Source: Moorella sp. E308F | GTDB lineage: Bacteria > Bacillota > DSM-521 > Neomoorellales > Neomoorellaceae | Reading direction: 5' to 3' | NCBI RefSeq assembly: GCF_006538365.1 | Contig: NZ_BJKN01000001.1 | Coordinates: forward strand, 737,639 to 801,638 | DNA length: 64,000 nucleotides | Shown here: positions 51,696-63,382 of the stretch, piece after piece | How the letters are laid out: the number at the start of each line of letters is the position of its first letter | Position numbering within the stretch: the first letter of the stretch is position 1 | Program-made: the position numbers and the translations under genes | Notes under the pieces: generated by a model | Told to the model about the DNA's origin: nothing | Database searches by the model: none | The model's input: the letters and a program-made list of their open reading frames with translations, nothing else

Positions 51696-53584
51696 TGCGC
51701 CCGGCATGGGCGTTAACTTGGTGGTGAAAGTCCACTGCAGGCGAGGCAGCACGAGTCTGCTAGCCAAAGGCAAGGGTGCCCATCGCGAGGTGGGATCCGG
51801 AGGAAGCCGGAGGCAAAGTCACGGCCCGATGAACAAGAACCCCATAGGAGGCTAGACCATCCGGATGAGCTGGCGAAACACAGCGAAATCCCAGGCTGCC
51901 AAGGGATGGTAGAGTATATGGGGCGGGCGCGGGGCGAAGGTTAACGCTCTTACCCGGGGAGGCCTGCCGGATAAGCCAGGAAAAGCTGGCAACCCGTGTC
52001 GAAAGGCACGGCTGAACCGGCAGGAGTCAGCAGAAGGCATAGTACCCTGGGGGTCATGAACTCCAGGGGAAGGCCCGAACATCAAGTCAGAGGTGAGACC
52101 GATGCGTTCGCGAGAAGGGCGAAGACAGCAGAAACCCCCGGAAGGGGCCTGCCCGCGGGAGGAAGTGGTGAAGCCACAGGGGACCGCGGGAGGGCCGAGT
52201 TCTTCTCCGGCACAAAGCGGGACGTCACCTCGCGGAGGCCAAGGTAGCGGCCTGATGGAACAGGTGGTGGAAAGGCAAAACATGCTGGCCGCGTGTAAGC
52301 GGGTAGAGCGGAACGGAGGCGCACCCGGCGTGGACGGCATCCCGACCGAACGGCTGCGGGACCAAATCCGCGCCGAATGGCCGCGTATCCGGGAAGAACT
52401 GCTCGCGGGAACCTACAGACCAAAGCCCGTACGCCGGGTCGAAATCCCGAAACCCGGGGGAGGCAAACGGATGTTAGGGATACCCACCGTGATGGACCGC
52501 CTGATCCAGCAGGCCCTCCTGCAAGTATTGATGCCCATCTTCGAACCGCAGTTTTCAGAAAGCAGTTTCGGGTTCCGACCCGGAAGGAGAGCCCATGACG
52601 CGGTAAAGAAGGCGCGTCAATACGTGGAAGAAGGATACGAATGGGCGGTAGACCTGGATATCGAGAAATTCTTCGACCGGGTAAATCACGACATCCTCAT
52701 GGCCCGGGTGGCCCGGAAAGTAACGGATAAGAGGGTACTAAAACTCATCCGCCGTTACCTCCAGGCGGGGGTTATGGTGAACGGAGTGGTCATGGAAAGG
52801 GAAGAAGGAACGCCCCAGGGTGGACCCTTAAGCCCGCTCCTGGCCAACATCCTCCTGGACGACCTGGACAAAGAACTGGAGAAGAGGGGCCACAAGTTCG
52901 TCCGTTACGCCGATGACTGCAACATCTACGTCAAAAGCAAACGAGCGGGAGAAAGGGTCATGGAAAGTATCCGCAACTTCCTGCAGGAGCGGTTAAAGCT
53001 CAAGATTAACGAGCAAAAGAGCGCGGTAGACCGACCGTGGAAACTGAAATTCCTGGGGTTCAGTATGTATAAGCCTAAGGCAGGAGTAATCCTCATCCGC
53101 CTGGCGCCGCAGACCATCGACCGGGTGAAAACGAAAATCCGGGAGATAACTGCCCGGAATAAACCCGTAAGCATGGCCGAGCGCATAGAGCACCTGAACG
53201 CCTATTTGGGCGGATGGATAGGATACTTCGCCCTGGCCGACACGCCCAGCACTTTTAAGAACATAGAAGGCTGGATGCGGAGGAGGCTGCGCATGTGCCT
53301 CTGGAAGCAGTGGAAGCGAGTACGGACCAGGTATCGCGAACTACGCGCACTGGGTTTACCAGAATGGGTAGTACATGAATACGCCAACGCTCGCAAAGGG
53401 CCATGGCGGATGGCCCATGGGCCAATGAATAGAGCCCTGGGCAATACCTACTGGCAGTCCCAGGGCCTCATGAGCTTAACCGAACGCTATCTCAGTCTTC
53501 GTCAAGCTTGGTGAACCGCCGGATGCGGACCCGCATGTCCGGTGGTGTGAGGGGACGGGGGCTAGCCGCCCCCTCCTACTCGAT
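51695..53584 (+). mobile_element. Group II intron with LtrA-type open reading frame
   Basis: The 5' end GTGCGCCCGGCATGGGC starts at 51695 directly behind the T run of the preceding terminator. About 400 bases of structured, ORF-free RNA (domains I-III) precede the reverse transcriptase gene in domain IV. Domain V is near 53513-53549 (ACCGCCGGATGCGG pairs with CGCATGTCCGGTGGT) and domain VI is the GGGGGCTAGCCGCCCCC hairpin, ending CTACTCGAT at 53584. The location right after an intrinsic terminator is the target choice known for class C introns; I did not classify the ribozyme. All parts look intact. Confidence 0.88.
52102..53514 (+). CDS. ltrA: Group II intron reverse transcriptase/maturase
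   Basis: 470 residues. RT fingers and palm: MLAACKRVERNGGAPGVDGI, SSFGFRPGRRAHDAV, VDLDIEKFFDRVNHDI, EGTPQGGPLSPLLANILL and catalytic YADD in KFVRYADDCNIYVKS. The maturase/X domain follows (LNAYLGGWIGYFALADTP; WMRRRLRMCLWKQWKR). There is no HNH endonuclease at the C-terminus. The ATG at 52102 has AGAGGTGA upstream; the first 50 residues are basic and may be non-essential, with an alternative ATG at 52255. Needed for splicing and retrohoming. Confidence 0.93.
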   Translation: MRSREGRRQQKPPEGACPREEVVKPQGTAGGPSSSPAQSGTSPRGGQGSGLMEQVVERQNMLAACKRVERNGGAPGVDGIPTERLRDQIRAEWPRIREELLAGTYRPKPVRRVEIPKPGGGKRMLGIPTVMDRLIQQALLQVLMPIFEPQFSESSFGFRPGRRAHDAVKKARQYVEEGYEWAVDLDIEKFFDRVNHDILMARVARKVTDKRVLKLIRRYLQAGVMVNGVVMEREEGTPQGGPLSPLLANILLDDLDKELEKRGHKFVRYADDCNIYVKSKRAGERVMESIRNFLQERLKLKINEQKSAVDRPWKLKFLGFSMYKPKAGVILIRLAPQTIDRVKTKIREITARNKPVSMAERIEHLNAYLGGWIGYFALADTPSTFKNIEGWMRRRLRMCLWKQWKRVRTRYRELRALGLPEWVVHEYANARKGPWRMAHGPMNRALGNTYWQSQGLMSLTERYLSLRQAW

Positions 53585-53605
53585 ACTTCCAGGAGGAAAT
53601 CAAGG

Positions 53606-53644
53606 GTGGAGGAAGAATTATTAAGGGGTTTTCGCAATAACTAG
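53606..53644 (+). CDS. Possible 12-codon ORF in the 3' exon behind the intron
   Basis: AGGAGG at 53591-53596 is spaced nine bases from GTG, which opens MEEELLRGFRNN and a TAG. It starts 22 bases after the intron end. Too short to judge; recorded because the SD is strong. Confidence 0.25.
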   Translation: MEEELLRGFRNN

Positions 53645-53666
53645 ACTGTGGTAAAGAAGGGATATC

Positions 53667-54611
53667 ATGCAACTTGAAGACATCAAGGAAATAGCCGTTT
53701 TAGGTACCGGCACCATGGGCCATGGTATTGCTTTATTATGCGCCCTGGCAGGGTATCAAGTGCGGCTTTTTGGCCGTAGTGAGGATAGCCTTAACCGCGG
53801 CTTCCGGAACATTCGCTCCGGCCTGGAGTTGCTGGCAAAGGGTGGCCTCGTGGAGGCTTCCCGGACTGAAGGAGTTATGACGAACATTAAAGGGTTCACG
53901 ACCCTTGCTGAGGCCGCTGCAGGGGCCGATTTTGTCATTGAAGCCATTGTTGAGGACCTGGCTGTTAAGCAAGGGGTATTTCGCGAAGTCGAGGCTCTGG
54001 TTCCACCCCACACCATCCTGGCTTCAACCACATCCGGCCTGGACCCCACAAAGCTGGCGGCATTAACCAGGCGGCCGGAAAGGGTTATTGTTACCCACTT
54101 CTGGAATCCACCCCATTTACTCCCCCTGGTAGAGATAGTGCGGGGAGAAAAAACGACTGACGCTACCGTGGGAGTTGCCATGGCTCTGGTTGCCAGATTG
54201 GGGAAGAAACCTATTGAAGTCAAAAAGGCTATTCCCGGCTTTGTGGGCAACCGGTTGCAGTTCGCCCTCCTGCGCGAGGCCCTGTACATCGTCGAACAGG
54301 GCTGGGCGACGCCAGAGGATGTGGATGCGGCCGTTAAATACAGTTTTGGCCGACGCCTGGCAGTTACCGGTCCCCTGGAAAGCGCCGACCTGGGCGGATT
54401 GGATGTGTTTTATAGCATCCAGTCTTACCTTAACCAGGACCTCTGCCATGAACGGGGGCCGTCACAGCTTCTCAAGGAAAAAGTAGAGCGGGGAGAACTG
54501 GGTGTAAAGACCGGCCGCGGCTTTTACGACTGGCAGGATGGACGGGTGCTGGCCATTAAAAAAGCCAGGGAAGAAGACCTGATTAAGCGGCTGCAGGAAG
54601 ATAAGTTTTAA
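53667..54611 (+). CDS. 3-hydroxyacyl-CoA dehydrogenase (3-hydroxybutyryl-CoA dehydrogenase type)
   Basis: 314 residues, slightly longer than typical Hbd (about 280). NAD-binding VLGTGTMGHGIALLCALAGY, catalytic-region VTHFWNPPHLLPLVEIVRG (histidine of the dyad), GFVGNRLQFALLREAL and C-terminal GVKTGRGFYDW. It should interconvert 3-hydroxyacyl- and 3-oxoacyl-CoA. It stands alone without thiolase or crotonase neighbours, so its pathway is unclear. In related proteins the WNPPH form replaces the FNP of Hbd and is linked to other 3-hydroxy acids. Confidence 0.85.
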   Translation: MQLEDIKEIAVLGTGTMGHGIALLCALAGYQVRLFGRSEDSLNRGFRNIRSGLELLAKGGLVEASRTEGVMTNIKGFTTLAEAAAGADFVIEAIVEDLAVKQGVFREVEALVPPHTILASTTSGLDPTKLAALTRRPERVIVTHFWNPPHLLPLVEIVRGEKTTDATVGVAMALVARLGKKPIEVKKAIPGFVGNRLQFALLREALYIVEQGWATPEDVDAAVKYSFGRRLAVTGPLESADLGGLDVFYSIQSYLNQDLCHERGPSQLLKEKVERGELGVKTGRGFYDWQDGRVLAIKKAREEDLIKRLQEDKF

Positions 54612-54642
54612 GAAGACGGTTGCTCATGTTTAGTTGAGAGTT

Positions 54643-54678
54643 AAAAAGGCCAGGAGTTTTAACTCCTGGCCTTTTTGA
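54643..54678. terminator. Bidirectional terminator between hydroxyacyl-CoA dehydrogenase and PFOR genes
   Basis: AAAAAGGCCAGGAGTT (54643-54658) pairs with AACTCCTGGCCTTTTT (54661-54676); T runs on both strands. Confidence 0.92.
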
Positions 54679-54694
54679 TTACAGGCTATAGGGT

Positions 54695-58282
<3,588 letters not shown>

Positions 58283-58391
58283 CTATCATTAGAAAAAAAA
58301 ATGGTCAATACCAAGTATGCAATACACATAATACATATAAAATATAATAATAAGAATACAAAATAATTACACAAAAAAGACCTAGCAGGGA

Positions 58392-58424
58392 GATGTTCCC
58401 GGCGATACCATAGCCGGGAACATC
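58392..58424 (-). terminator. Terminator of the lipoprotein gene
   Basis: GATGTTCCCGGC and GCCGGGAACATC flank a nine-base loop (58392-58424). On the minus strand it follows the gene ending at 58471; a T run appears about 15 bases beyond the stem. Confidence 0.55.
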
Positions 58425-58470
58425 CTGTCCGGATGCAAGCAAAAACAGGTTTGCCTGAACCGAAAACCTC

Positions 58471-59748
58471 TTAGGGCCCCGTACCTATATCATCAATGCG
58501 CCAGCCGGTGGTCGGAGTTTCCCGCCGCAGGGTAATAAAACGAATCTGGCGGCCGCTGTCGTAGCTGATGACACGCCTGACGTTGATGTCTACTTCCACC
58601 ACGTATTTCTTAACATCCGCCTGCTCTGACGACGGATCATGGTAGGGCTGTATACGGATCACTTTGGCCCGGGTGATGTTGTTTATTTCGTCGGCATCAT
58701 TGGTAGCGTAGGAATAATTATAGAGGCGGTTGTTGTCCATGTTGCGGAACAGGTAACTTACCAGGCGCCGGCGCGTTTCCGTGGCATGAGCCGTACGGGG
58801 ATCTTTGTTGTCTATGGCTTCGTAGTAGGTCTCAATAACTTTTTCCGGCGTCATCTGGCTGATCAGCTTCTCCTGGGGGTTATCATGGTCAATATACTGG
58901 TCTACCCACTCGCCCCAGGTTTTGCCGGTGATTTCCTCCAGCCGCCGGCCTTTAAGGGAACAGGCAAAGGCATAGTGCCGTCCGGCATCAAGCCAGGCTC
59001 CTATTATTTTCGGACCATCTTTAACAATAACGGCCCGGTTAGCCTCCTGGCGGGGAGCCATGAAAGCCGGCAGGGGCTCTTCGATTTTATAAAGGTTAAC
59101 GGTGACGCTTTTACCCAGGTAGGGGCTGAGATCGAGGCCCACATCCTTACTCAGTTCATTGTTATAGGCATAGTAAAGGGAAACGGGATATTCCCCCGAT
59201 TCATGGATAAACCTTTCGGGGAGGCGGCCGTTATAGCTTTTAATTTTATAGAAAACAGTCCACCCGTACTGTTTTAGAAAGGCGGCATCGGCCGGGTCGA
59301 TGTCACTGGAGGCATCGGGGTATTCGGCCAGGGGAGCCAGTTTTGCGGCAAACTCCGCCGGTACCTGGCGCCAGCCGTCTTCCAATTTCAGGTAACCGGG
59401 GTTGTTATCTTGATGCCAGTAAGGATATTGCTTGCTGGCGATGGTTTCACCGTTTCTTATGTATTTGAAGGCAAGATAGTCCTTGCTGCCGTACCAAGAT
59501 TTAGGTGGCGGGTCAATTTTGGGCAGCGGGCCGAGGAGATGTAAAAAGCGCTGGGTCAGTTGCTTGTCGACAAGGTTAATAACCTGGCGGGGTTCTCCGC
59601 CTGGCTGCTGGGTTACATAAAACTCCAGGCCGGTAATCTCATCCTTAAATTCATTAAAGGTAGCCGCTGTCTCTTTGCGGGTCTGGCAACCGCCCAGGAT
59701 CAGGATGATGAAAACAGCCGCTAGAGATATGGATAAACCTCTCCGCAT
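58471..59748 (-). CDS. Lipoprotein of unknown function
   Basis: 425 residues. Signal peptide with lipobox LILGGCQTRK (cysteine near residue 21), so it should be anchored on the outer face of the membrane. The middle (SWYGSKDYLAFKYIRNGETI, AFLKQYGWTVFYKIKSYNG) has no motif I recognise; the last ~130 residues (MTPEKVIETYYEAIDNKDPR to RRETPTTGWRIDDIG) have the NTF2-like layout of DUF4829-type domains. Start ATG at 59748, with AAAGGAGAAT upstream on the minus strand. It stands alone between PFOR and the tungstate genes. Confidence 0.7.
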   Translation of the reverse strand: MRRGLSISLAAVFIILILGGCQTRKETAATFNEFKDEITGLEFYVTQQPGGEPRQVINLVDKQLTQRFLHLLGPLPKIDPPPKSWYGSKDYLAFKYIRNGETIASKQYPYWHQDNNPGYLKLEDGWRQVPAEFAAKLAPLAEYPDASSDIDPADAAFLKQYGWTVFYKIKSYNGRLPERFIHESGEYPVSLYYAYNNELSKDVGLDLSPYLGKSVTVNLYKIEEPLPAFMAPRQEANRAVIVKDGPKIIGAWLDAGRHYAFACSLKGRRLEEITGKTWGEWVDQYIDHDNPQEKLISQMTPEKVIETYYEAIDNKDPRTAHATETRRRLVSYLFRNMDNNRLYNYSYATNDADEINNITRAKVIRIQPYHDPSSEQADVKKYVVEVDINVRRVISYDSGRQIRFITLRRETPTTGWRIDDIGTGP

Positions 59749-59900
59749 ATATATTCTCCTTTATTTAGAATACCTATCATAAATTATAGACGTATTTTCC
59801 CAAATTAAGGTTCCCCACGGGGAAATAAGAATTATACTTTACCTGGAGCTATTGTACACCCAAAGCCGGAAGGTGCAAATAGTTTTTTACGATAAAAACC

Positions 59901-59929
59901 TTGACCGTGCTTTCTCGGAAATTTACAAT
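59901..59929 (+). promoter_or_regulatory. Promoter of the ModE-like/tup operon
   Basis: TTGACC at 59901-59906, 17 bases, TACAAT at 59924-59929. Confidence 0.6.
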
Positions 59930-59956
59930 TAAATATAGTTGTCCGAGGTGGAGAGT

Positions 59957-60283
59957 ATGCGGGTACGTTATAAATTCTGGCTGGAAGACGGTGAGCATAT
60001 TTTTGGCGAGGGCCTCTTTGAGCTTCTGCAGGAGATTGACCGGCGGGGTTCCATTAACCAGGCGGCCCGGAGCCTCAACATGTCCTACCGTCAGGCCTGG
60101 GGTCAGGTTAAAAAGGCGGAAGGCCGGCTGGGGGAAAGGCTCCTCTCTACCCGGGTGGGAGGTGAGACGGGAGGCGGAGCCGAATTAACGCCTGCCGGCA
60201 GGTGGTTTTTGCAGCGTTACAAGCAGTTTAGGCGCGATGCTGGGGAGGCCATTGAAGCAGCTTTTCAACGTCATTTTGGTTAA
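59957..60283 (+). CDS. ModE-like winged-helix regulator without metal-binding domains
   Basis: 108 residues. The wHTH of ModE N-termini is seen in FELLQEIDRRGSINQAARSL, NMSYRQAWGQVKKAEGRLG, GGGAELTPAGRWFLQRY. The C-terminal MoP/TOBE domains that bind molybdate in full ModE are absent. It most likely regulates the tupABC genes that follow within 55 bases. ATG at 59957 with GAGGTGG upstream. How it senses metal is not evident; TupC carries a TOBE-like tail. Confidence 0.85.
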   Translation: MRVRYKFWLEDGEHIFGEGLFELLQEIDRRGSINQAARSLNMSYRQAWGQVKKAEGRLGERLLSTRVGGETGGGAELTPAGRWFLQRYKQFRRDAGEAIEAAFQRHFG

Positions 60284-60335
60284 TTTTTTTATACCAGCGC
60301 TATGCTGGGATAAACATAATGAGAGGGGATACATA

Positions 60336-61256
60336 ATGGGAAAAATTACAAAATGTACCGCTGCCTTACTCGCCTTGGGTTTCCTCCTGGTAGTCGTGAC
60401 AGGCGGTTGCGGCCGGGCTGTCAGGCAGGAAAACAACCAGCCTGCCCCTGTGTCCAATAAGGATACTGCTCAAGGGCACGCCAAAAAAGACCTGATTCTG
60501 GCAACCACTACCAGTACCATGGACAGCGGCTTACTCGATGTCCTGATCCCAATATTTGAGCAAAAAACTGGCTATACCGTTAAGCCCAATGCCGTCGGTT
60601 CGGGACAGGCCCTGGCCATGGGCGACCAGGGCAATGCCGATGTGCTCCTCGTCCACGCCCCGGCGGCCGAAATGGAGCTGGTAAAAAAGGGGACGGTTAT
60701 TAACCGCCAGCTGGTCATGCATAATGATTTCATTGTTGTTGGCCCCCCCGGTGACCCGGCCGGGATTAAAGGGGTCAAAAAGGCGGCGGATGCTTTTAAG
60801 GAGATTGCCGCTAAACAAGCCATCTTTATCTCCCGGGGCGACGATTCCGGCACCCATAAGATGGAGAAAAGCCTCTGGCAGGCAGCCAATATTAAACCGG
60901 AAGGTAAATGGTACCAGGAGGCCGGATCCGGTATGGGGCAGACCTTAAACATCGCATCTGAAAAAGGCGGCTACACCCTGACGGACCGTGCCACTTACCT
61001 CGCGTTGAAGAAGAACCTTAAACTGGACATCATGGTGGAGGGCGATAAGGCTTTGCTGAATATTTACCATGTCATGCAGGTGAACCCGGATAAATTCCCG
61101 GGGATGGCCATTAACAGCGAAGGGGCCAGCGCCTTTGTGGACTTCATGATAGCCCCGGAGACGCAGAAGATCATCGGCGACTTTGGCAAAGATAAATTCG
61201 GCCAGCCCCTCTTCTTTCCCGATGCCGGTAAAGATGAAAATACCCTGGGCCAGTAA
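60336..61256 (+). CDS. tupA: Tungstate ABC transporter substrate-binding protein
   Basis: 306 residues. Signal peptide with lipobox (VVVTGGCGRA), so a lipoprotein. The anion-binding TTTS motif lies in LILATTTSTMDSGLLDVLIP, and SRGDDSGTHKMEKSLW is the second binding segment typical of TupA. Family members bind tungstate with very high affinity and reject molybdate. The ATG at 60336 follows GAGAGGGGA. Tungsten would supply W-dependent formate dehydrogenase or aldehyde ferredoxin oxidoreductase, known in acetogens. Confidence 0.92.
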   Translation: MGKITKCTAALLALGFLLVVVTGGCGRAVRQENNQPAPVSNKDTAQGHAKKDLILATTTSTMDSGLLDVLIPIFEQKTGYTVKPNAVGSGQALAMGDQGNADVLLVHAPAAEMELVKKGTVINRQLVMHNDFIVVGPPGDPAGIKGVKKAADAFKEIAAKQAIFISRGDDSGTHKMEKSLWQAANIKPEGKWYQEAGSGMGQTLNIASEKGGYTLTDRATYLALKKNLKLDIMVEGDKALLNIYHVMQVNPDKFPGMAINSEGASAFVDFMIAPETQKIIGDFGKDKFGQPLFFPDAGKDENTLGQ

Positions 61257-61267
61257 GGGGATAAACT

Positions 61268-62026
61268 GTGGATGTAGTCTGGCAGGGATTGGTACAAGCC
61301 TTCTATTTACTAATTAGCCTGGACCCTGGGGTTATTGAAGTGGTAGCCCTGACCCTCAAGGTTTGTGGCCTGGCTACCGCCGTTAGCGTTTTCCTGGGGG
61401 TCCCCGTGGGCACTTTCCTGGCTCTGAAGGAATTTCCCGGCCGCCGGCTCATCGTCAGCCTGGTCAATACCGGCATGGGCCTGCCGCCGGTAGTCGTTGG
61501 TCTCTGGGTGAGTTTTCTCCTCTGGCGCAGCGGCCCCCTGGGCCGGCTGGGGCTCATTTATACCCCGGCAGCCATGGTAATTGCCCAGGCATTTATTGCC
61601 GCCCCCCTGGTAACCGGCCTGACCATGGCTGCCATCCAGCAGTTGCCGGTCAAACTTAAGACCCAGGTCCTGGCCCTGGGGGCTTCACCGAGGCAGTTTT
61701 ACTGGACCCTCATCAAAGAAGCCCGCCTGGGCATCCTGGCGGCCATTATTGCCGGTTTCGGCGCGGTTATTTCCGAGGTAGGGGCAGCAATGATGGTTGG
61801 CGGGAACATCATGCACCAGACCCGGGTCCTGACCACGGCCACGGTAATGGAGGTGTCCAGGGGACATTTTGATATTGCCATGGCCCTGAGCTTTATCCTC
61901 CTGGGCCTGGCCTTCAGCATCACAGTCCTCCTGACCCTTTTACAGCAGAGGACGCGGGTTGTACCGGACGGCAGGAAGAATTTATACCGCGGGGGGAAGT
62001 TCGATGGGTATCAGCATCCGGGCTGA
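61268..62026 (+). CDS. tupB: Tungstate ABC transporter permease
   Basis: 252 residues with five to six membrane helices. EAA-type loop that docks the ATPase: QVLALGASPRQFYWTLIKEA. VSVFLGVPVGTFLALKEFPG and MVGGNIMHQTRVLTTATVME are typical of TupB. GTG start at 61268, after GGGGAT. Overlaps tupC by 23 bases. Confidence 0.92.
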   Translation: MDVVWQGLVQAFYLLISLDPGVIEVVALTLKVCGLATAVSVFLGVPVGTFLALKEFPGRRLIVSLVNTGMGLPPVVVGLWVSFLLWRSGPLGRLGLIYTPAAMVIAQAFIAAPLVTGLTMAAIQQLPVKLKTQVLALGASPRQFYWTLIKEARLGILAAIIAGFGAVISEVGAAMMVGGNIMHQTRVLTTATVMEVSRGHFDIAMALSFILLGLAFSITVLLTLLQQRTRVVPDGRKNLYRGGKFDGYQHPG

Positions 62027-63074
62027 AGGACTGCGGGTCAGCAAGGGCGGGCGTGAGGTTCTGGCCGTTGATAACCTGGAAATCGGTCGGGGAGAGGTAT
62101 GGGGCCTTATCGGCCCCAACGGTGCCGGTAAAAGCACCCTGCTCCAGGTCCTGGCCTTACTGGAAGAGCCGGATAGCGGCAGCATTTTCTTCGATGGGCA
62201 AAAAATCGATTACCACCGGGCTCTCTCCTGGCGCCGGCAGTTGGCGGTGGTTTTCCAGGAGGCCTTGTTACTGGATACGACAGTCTTTAACAACGTAGCT
62301 GTGGGCCTGCGTTTCCGGGGTATTCCCTGGCCGGTAGTAAAGGAGCGGGTTGAACGCTGGCTGGAAGTTCTCCGGATCAGCCACCTGGCCGGCCGGCCGG
62401 CCAGGCGGCTTTCTGGCGGTGAAGCCCAGCGAGTCAGCCTGGCCAGGGCTTTTGCCCTGGAGCCGCGGGTCCTTTTCCTGGATGAACCCTTTGCCGCCCT
62501 GGATGCTCCCACCAGGAGCGCCCTGCTGGAAGAACTCCACCTTATCCTGCGGCAGACGAGGATTACGGCCATTTTTGTTACCCACGATTTTACCGAGCTG
62601 CCTTTCCTGGCGGACCGCGTGGCGGCCCTCCAGGGGGGGCGAATTGTCCAGAGCGGTAGCCCGGAAAATATTCTCCGACAGCCGGCCAGTGTGGAGCTGG
62701 CAGCCTTTGTCGGCATTACCAACCTCCTGCCGGGTGAAGCGCGCTTAAACGGCAGCGGCCCCGTCCAGGTCCGCCTCCAAGGGGGGATGACCATCCTGGC
62801 CGGTACGCGCGTGGGTGGGCGGGTGGTAGCCTGCCTGCGGCCGGAAGAAATAATTATTCAGGGTGTTAATGCTGCTGTGCCACTGGCTAACAACCTGCGG
62901 GGGCGGATCAAGCACATTATACCCCAGGGGGGCCTGTATCGGATTGAACTCGACTGCGGCCTGCCTTTGGTGGCCCTGGCCGGGGCTTCCCAGCTGCGCC
63001 AGGGCTGCCTGCAGCCTGGAGGAGAAGTTCTGGCCACCTTCCCGCCGGAAGCCGTGCACCTGATTCCGGCGTAG
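62004..63074 (+). CDS. tupC: Tungstate ABC transporter ATP-binding protein
   Basis: 356 residues. Walker A IGPNGAGKSTLLQVLALL, Q-loop VVFQEALLLD, signature RRLSGGEAQRVSLARAFALE, Walker B VLFLDEPFAALD and H-loop IFVTHDF. A C-terminal TOBE-like extension (about 240-356; VVACLRPEEIIIQG, LVALAGASQLRQG) may bind oxyanion and regulate transport, as in ModC. ATG at 62004 inside tupB, with GGGGGGAAG upstream. Confidence 0.92.
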   Translation: MGISIRAEGLRVSKGGREVLAVDNLEIGRGEVWGLIGPNGAGKSTLLQVLALLEEPDSGSIFFDGQKIDYHRALSWRRQLAVVFQEALLLDTTVFNNVAVGLRFRGIPWPVVKERVERWLEVLRISHLAGRPARRLSGGEAQRVSLARAFALEPRVLFLDEPFAALDAPTRSALLEELHLILRQTRITAIFVTHDFTELPFLADRVAALQGGRIVQSGSPENILRQPASVELAAFVGITNLLPGEARLNGSGPVQVRLQGGMTILAGTRVGGRVVACLRPEEIIIQGVNAAVPLANNLRGRIKHIIPQGGLYRIELDCGLPLVALAGASQLRQGCLQPGGEVLATFPPEAVHLIPA

Positions 63075-63382
63075 TCGGCACTGCCGCATGTCATTGCCCC
63101 TTGACCCGCCGTACTTTATTGTAAGGAAACTGCAAATAAATAAGACCCTTATGCCACTAACGCGGCACCAGCAGAAGGATGAAAATAACGGGCAGGCATT
63201 TGTTTGGAGCGAGCAAAAACAATGCTAGCCTGGAGCGAAGTTATTTTCAGGGTAGAAATGCAGGTAGCGGGGAAACAGCGTCTTTTTTTGGCCTGACTGG
63301 TTGTTTACGAAGATTTGTTTTACTAACTCTTGCAGGCTTTTAATTAACTACGCTATAATAGGCGCGAAAGGCGGTGAGGGCA
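63075..63382 (+). promoter_or_regulatory. Intergenic region with long hairpin and promoter for the PhoB-type regulator
   Basis: A nested hairpin spans 63181-63248 (GAAAATAAC with GTTATTTTC outside, CAGGC with GCCTG and GCATTTGTTT with AAACAATGC inside). A promoter TTGCAG (63330-63335) - 18 bases - TATAAT (63354-63359) precedes the next gene by 23 bases. Confidence 0.55.

Noticed and set aside
51852-52423. Minus-strand frames within the 5' part of the group II intron
   Set aside because: They cover ribozyme domains; no SD or family match.
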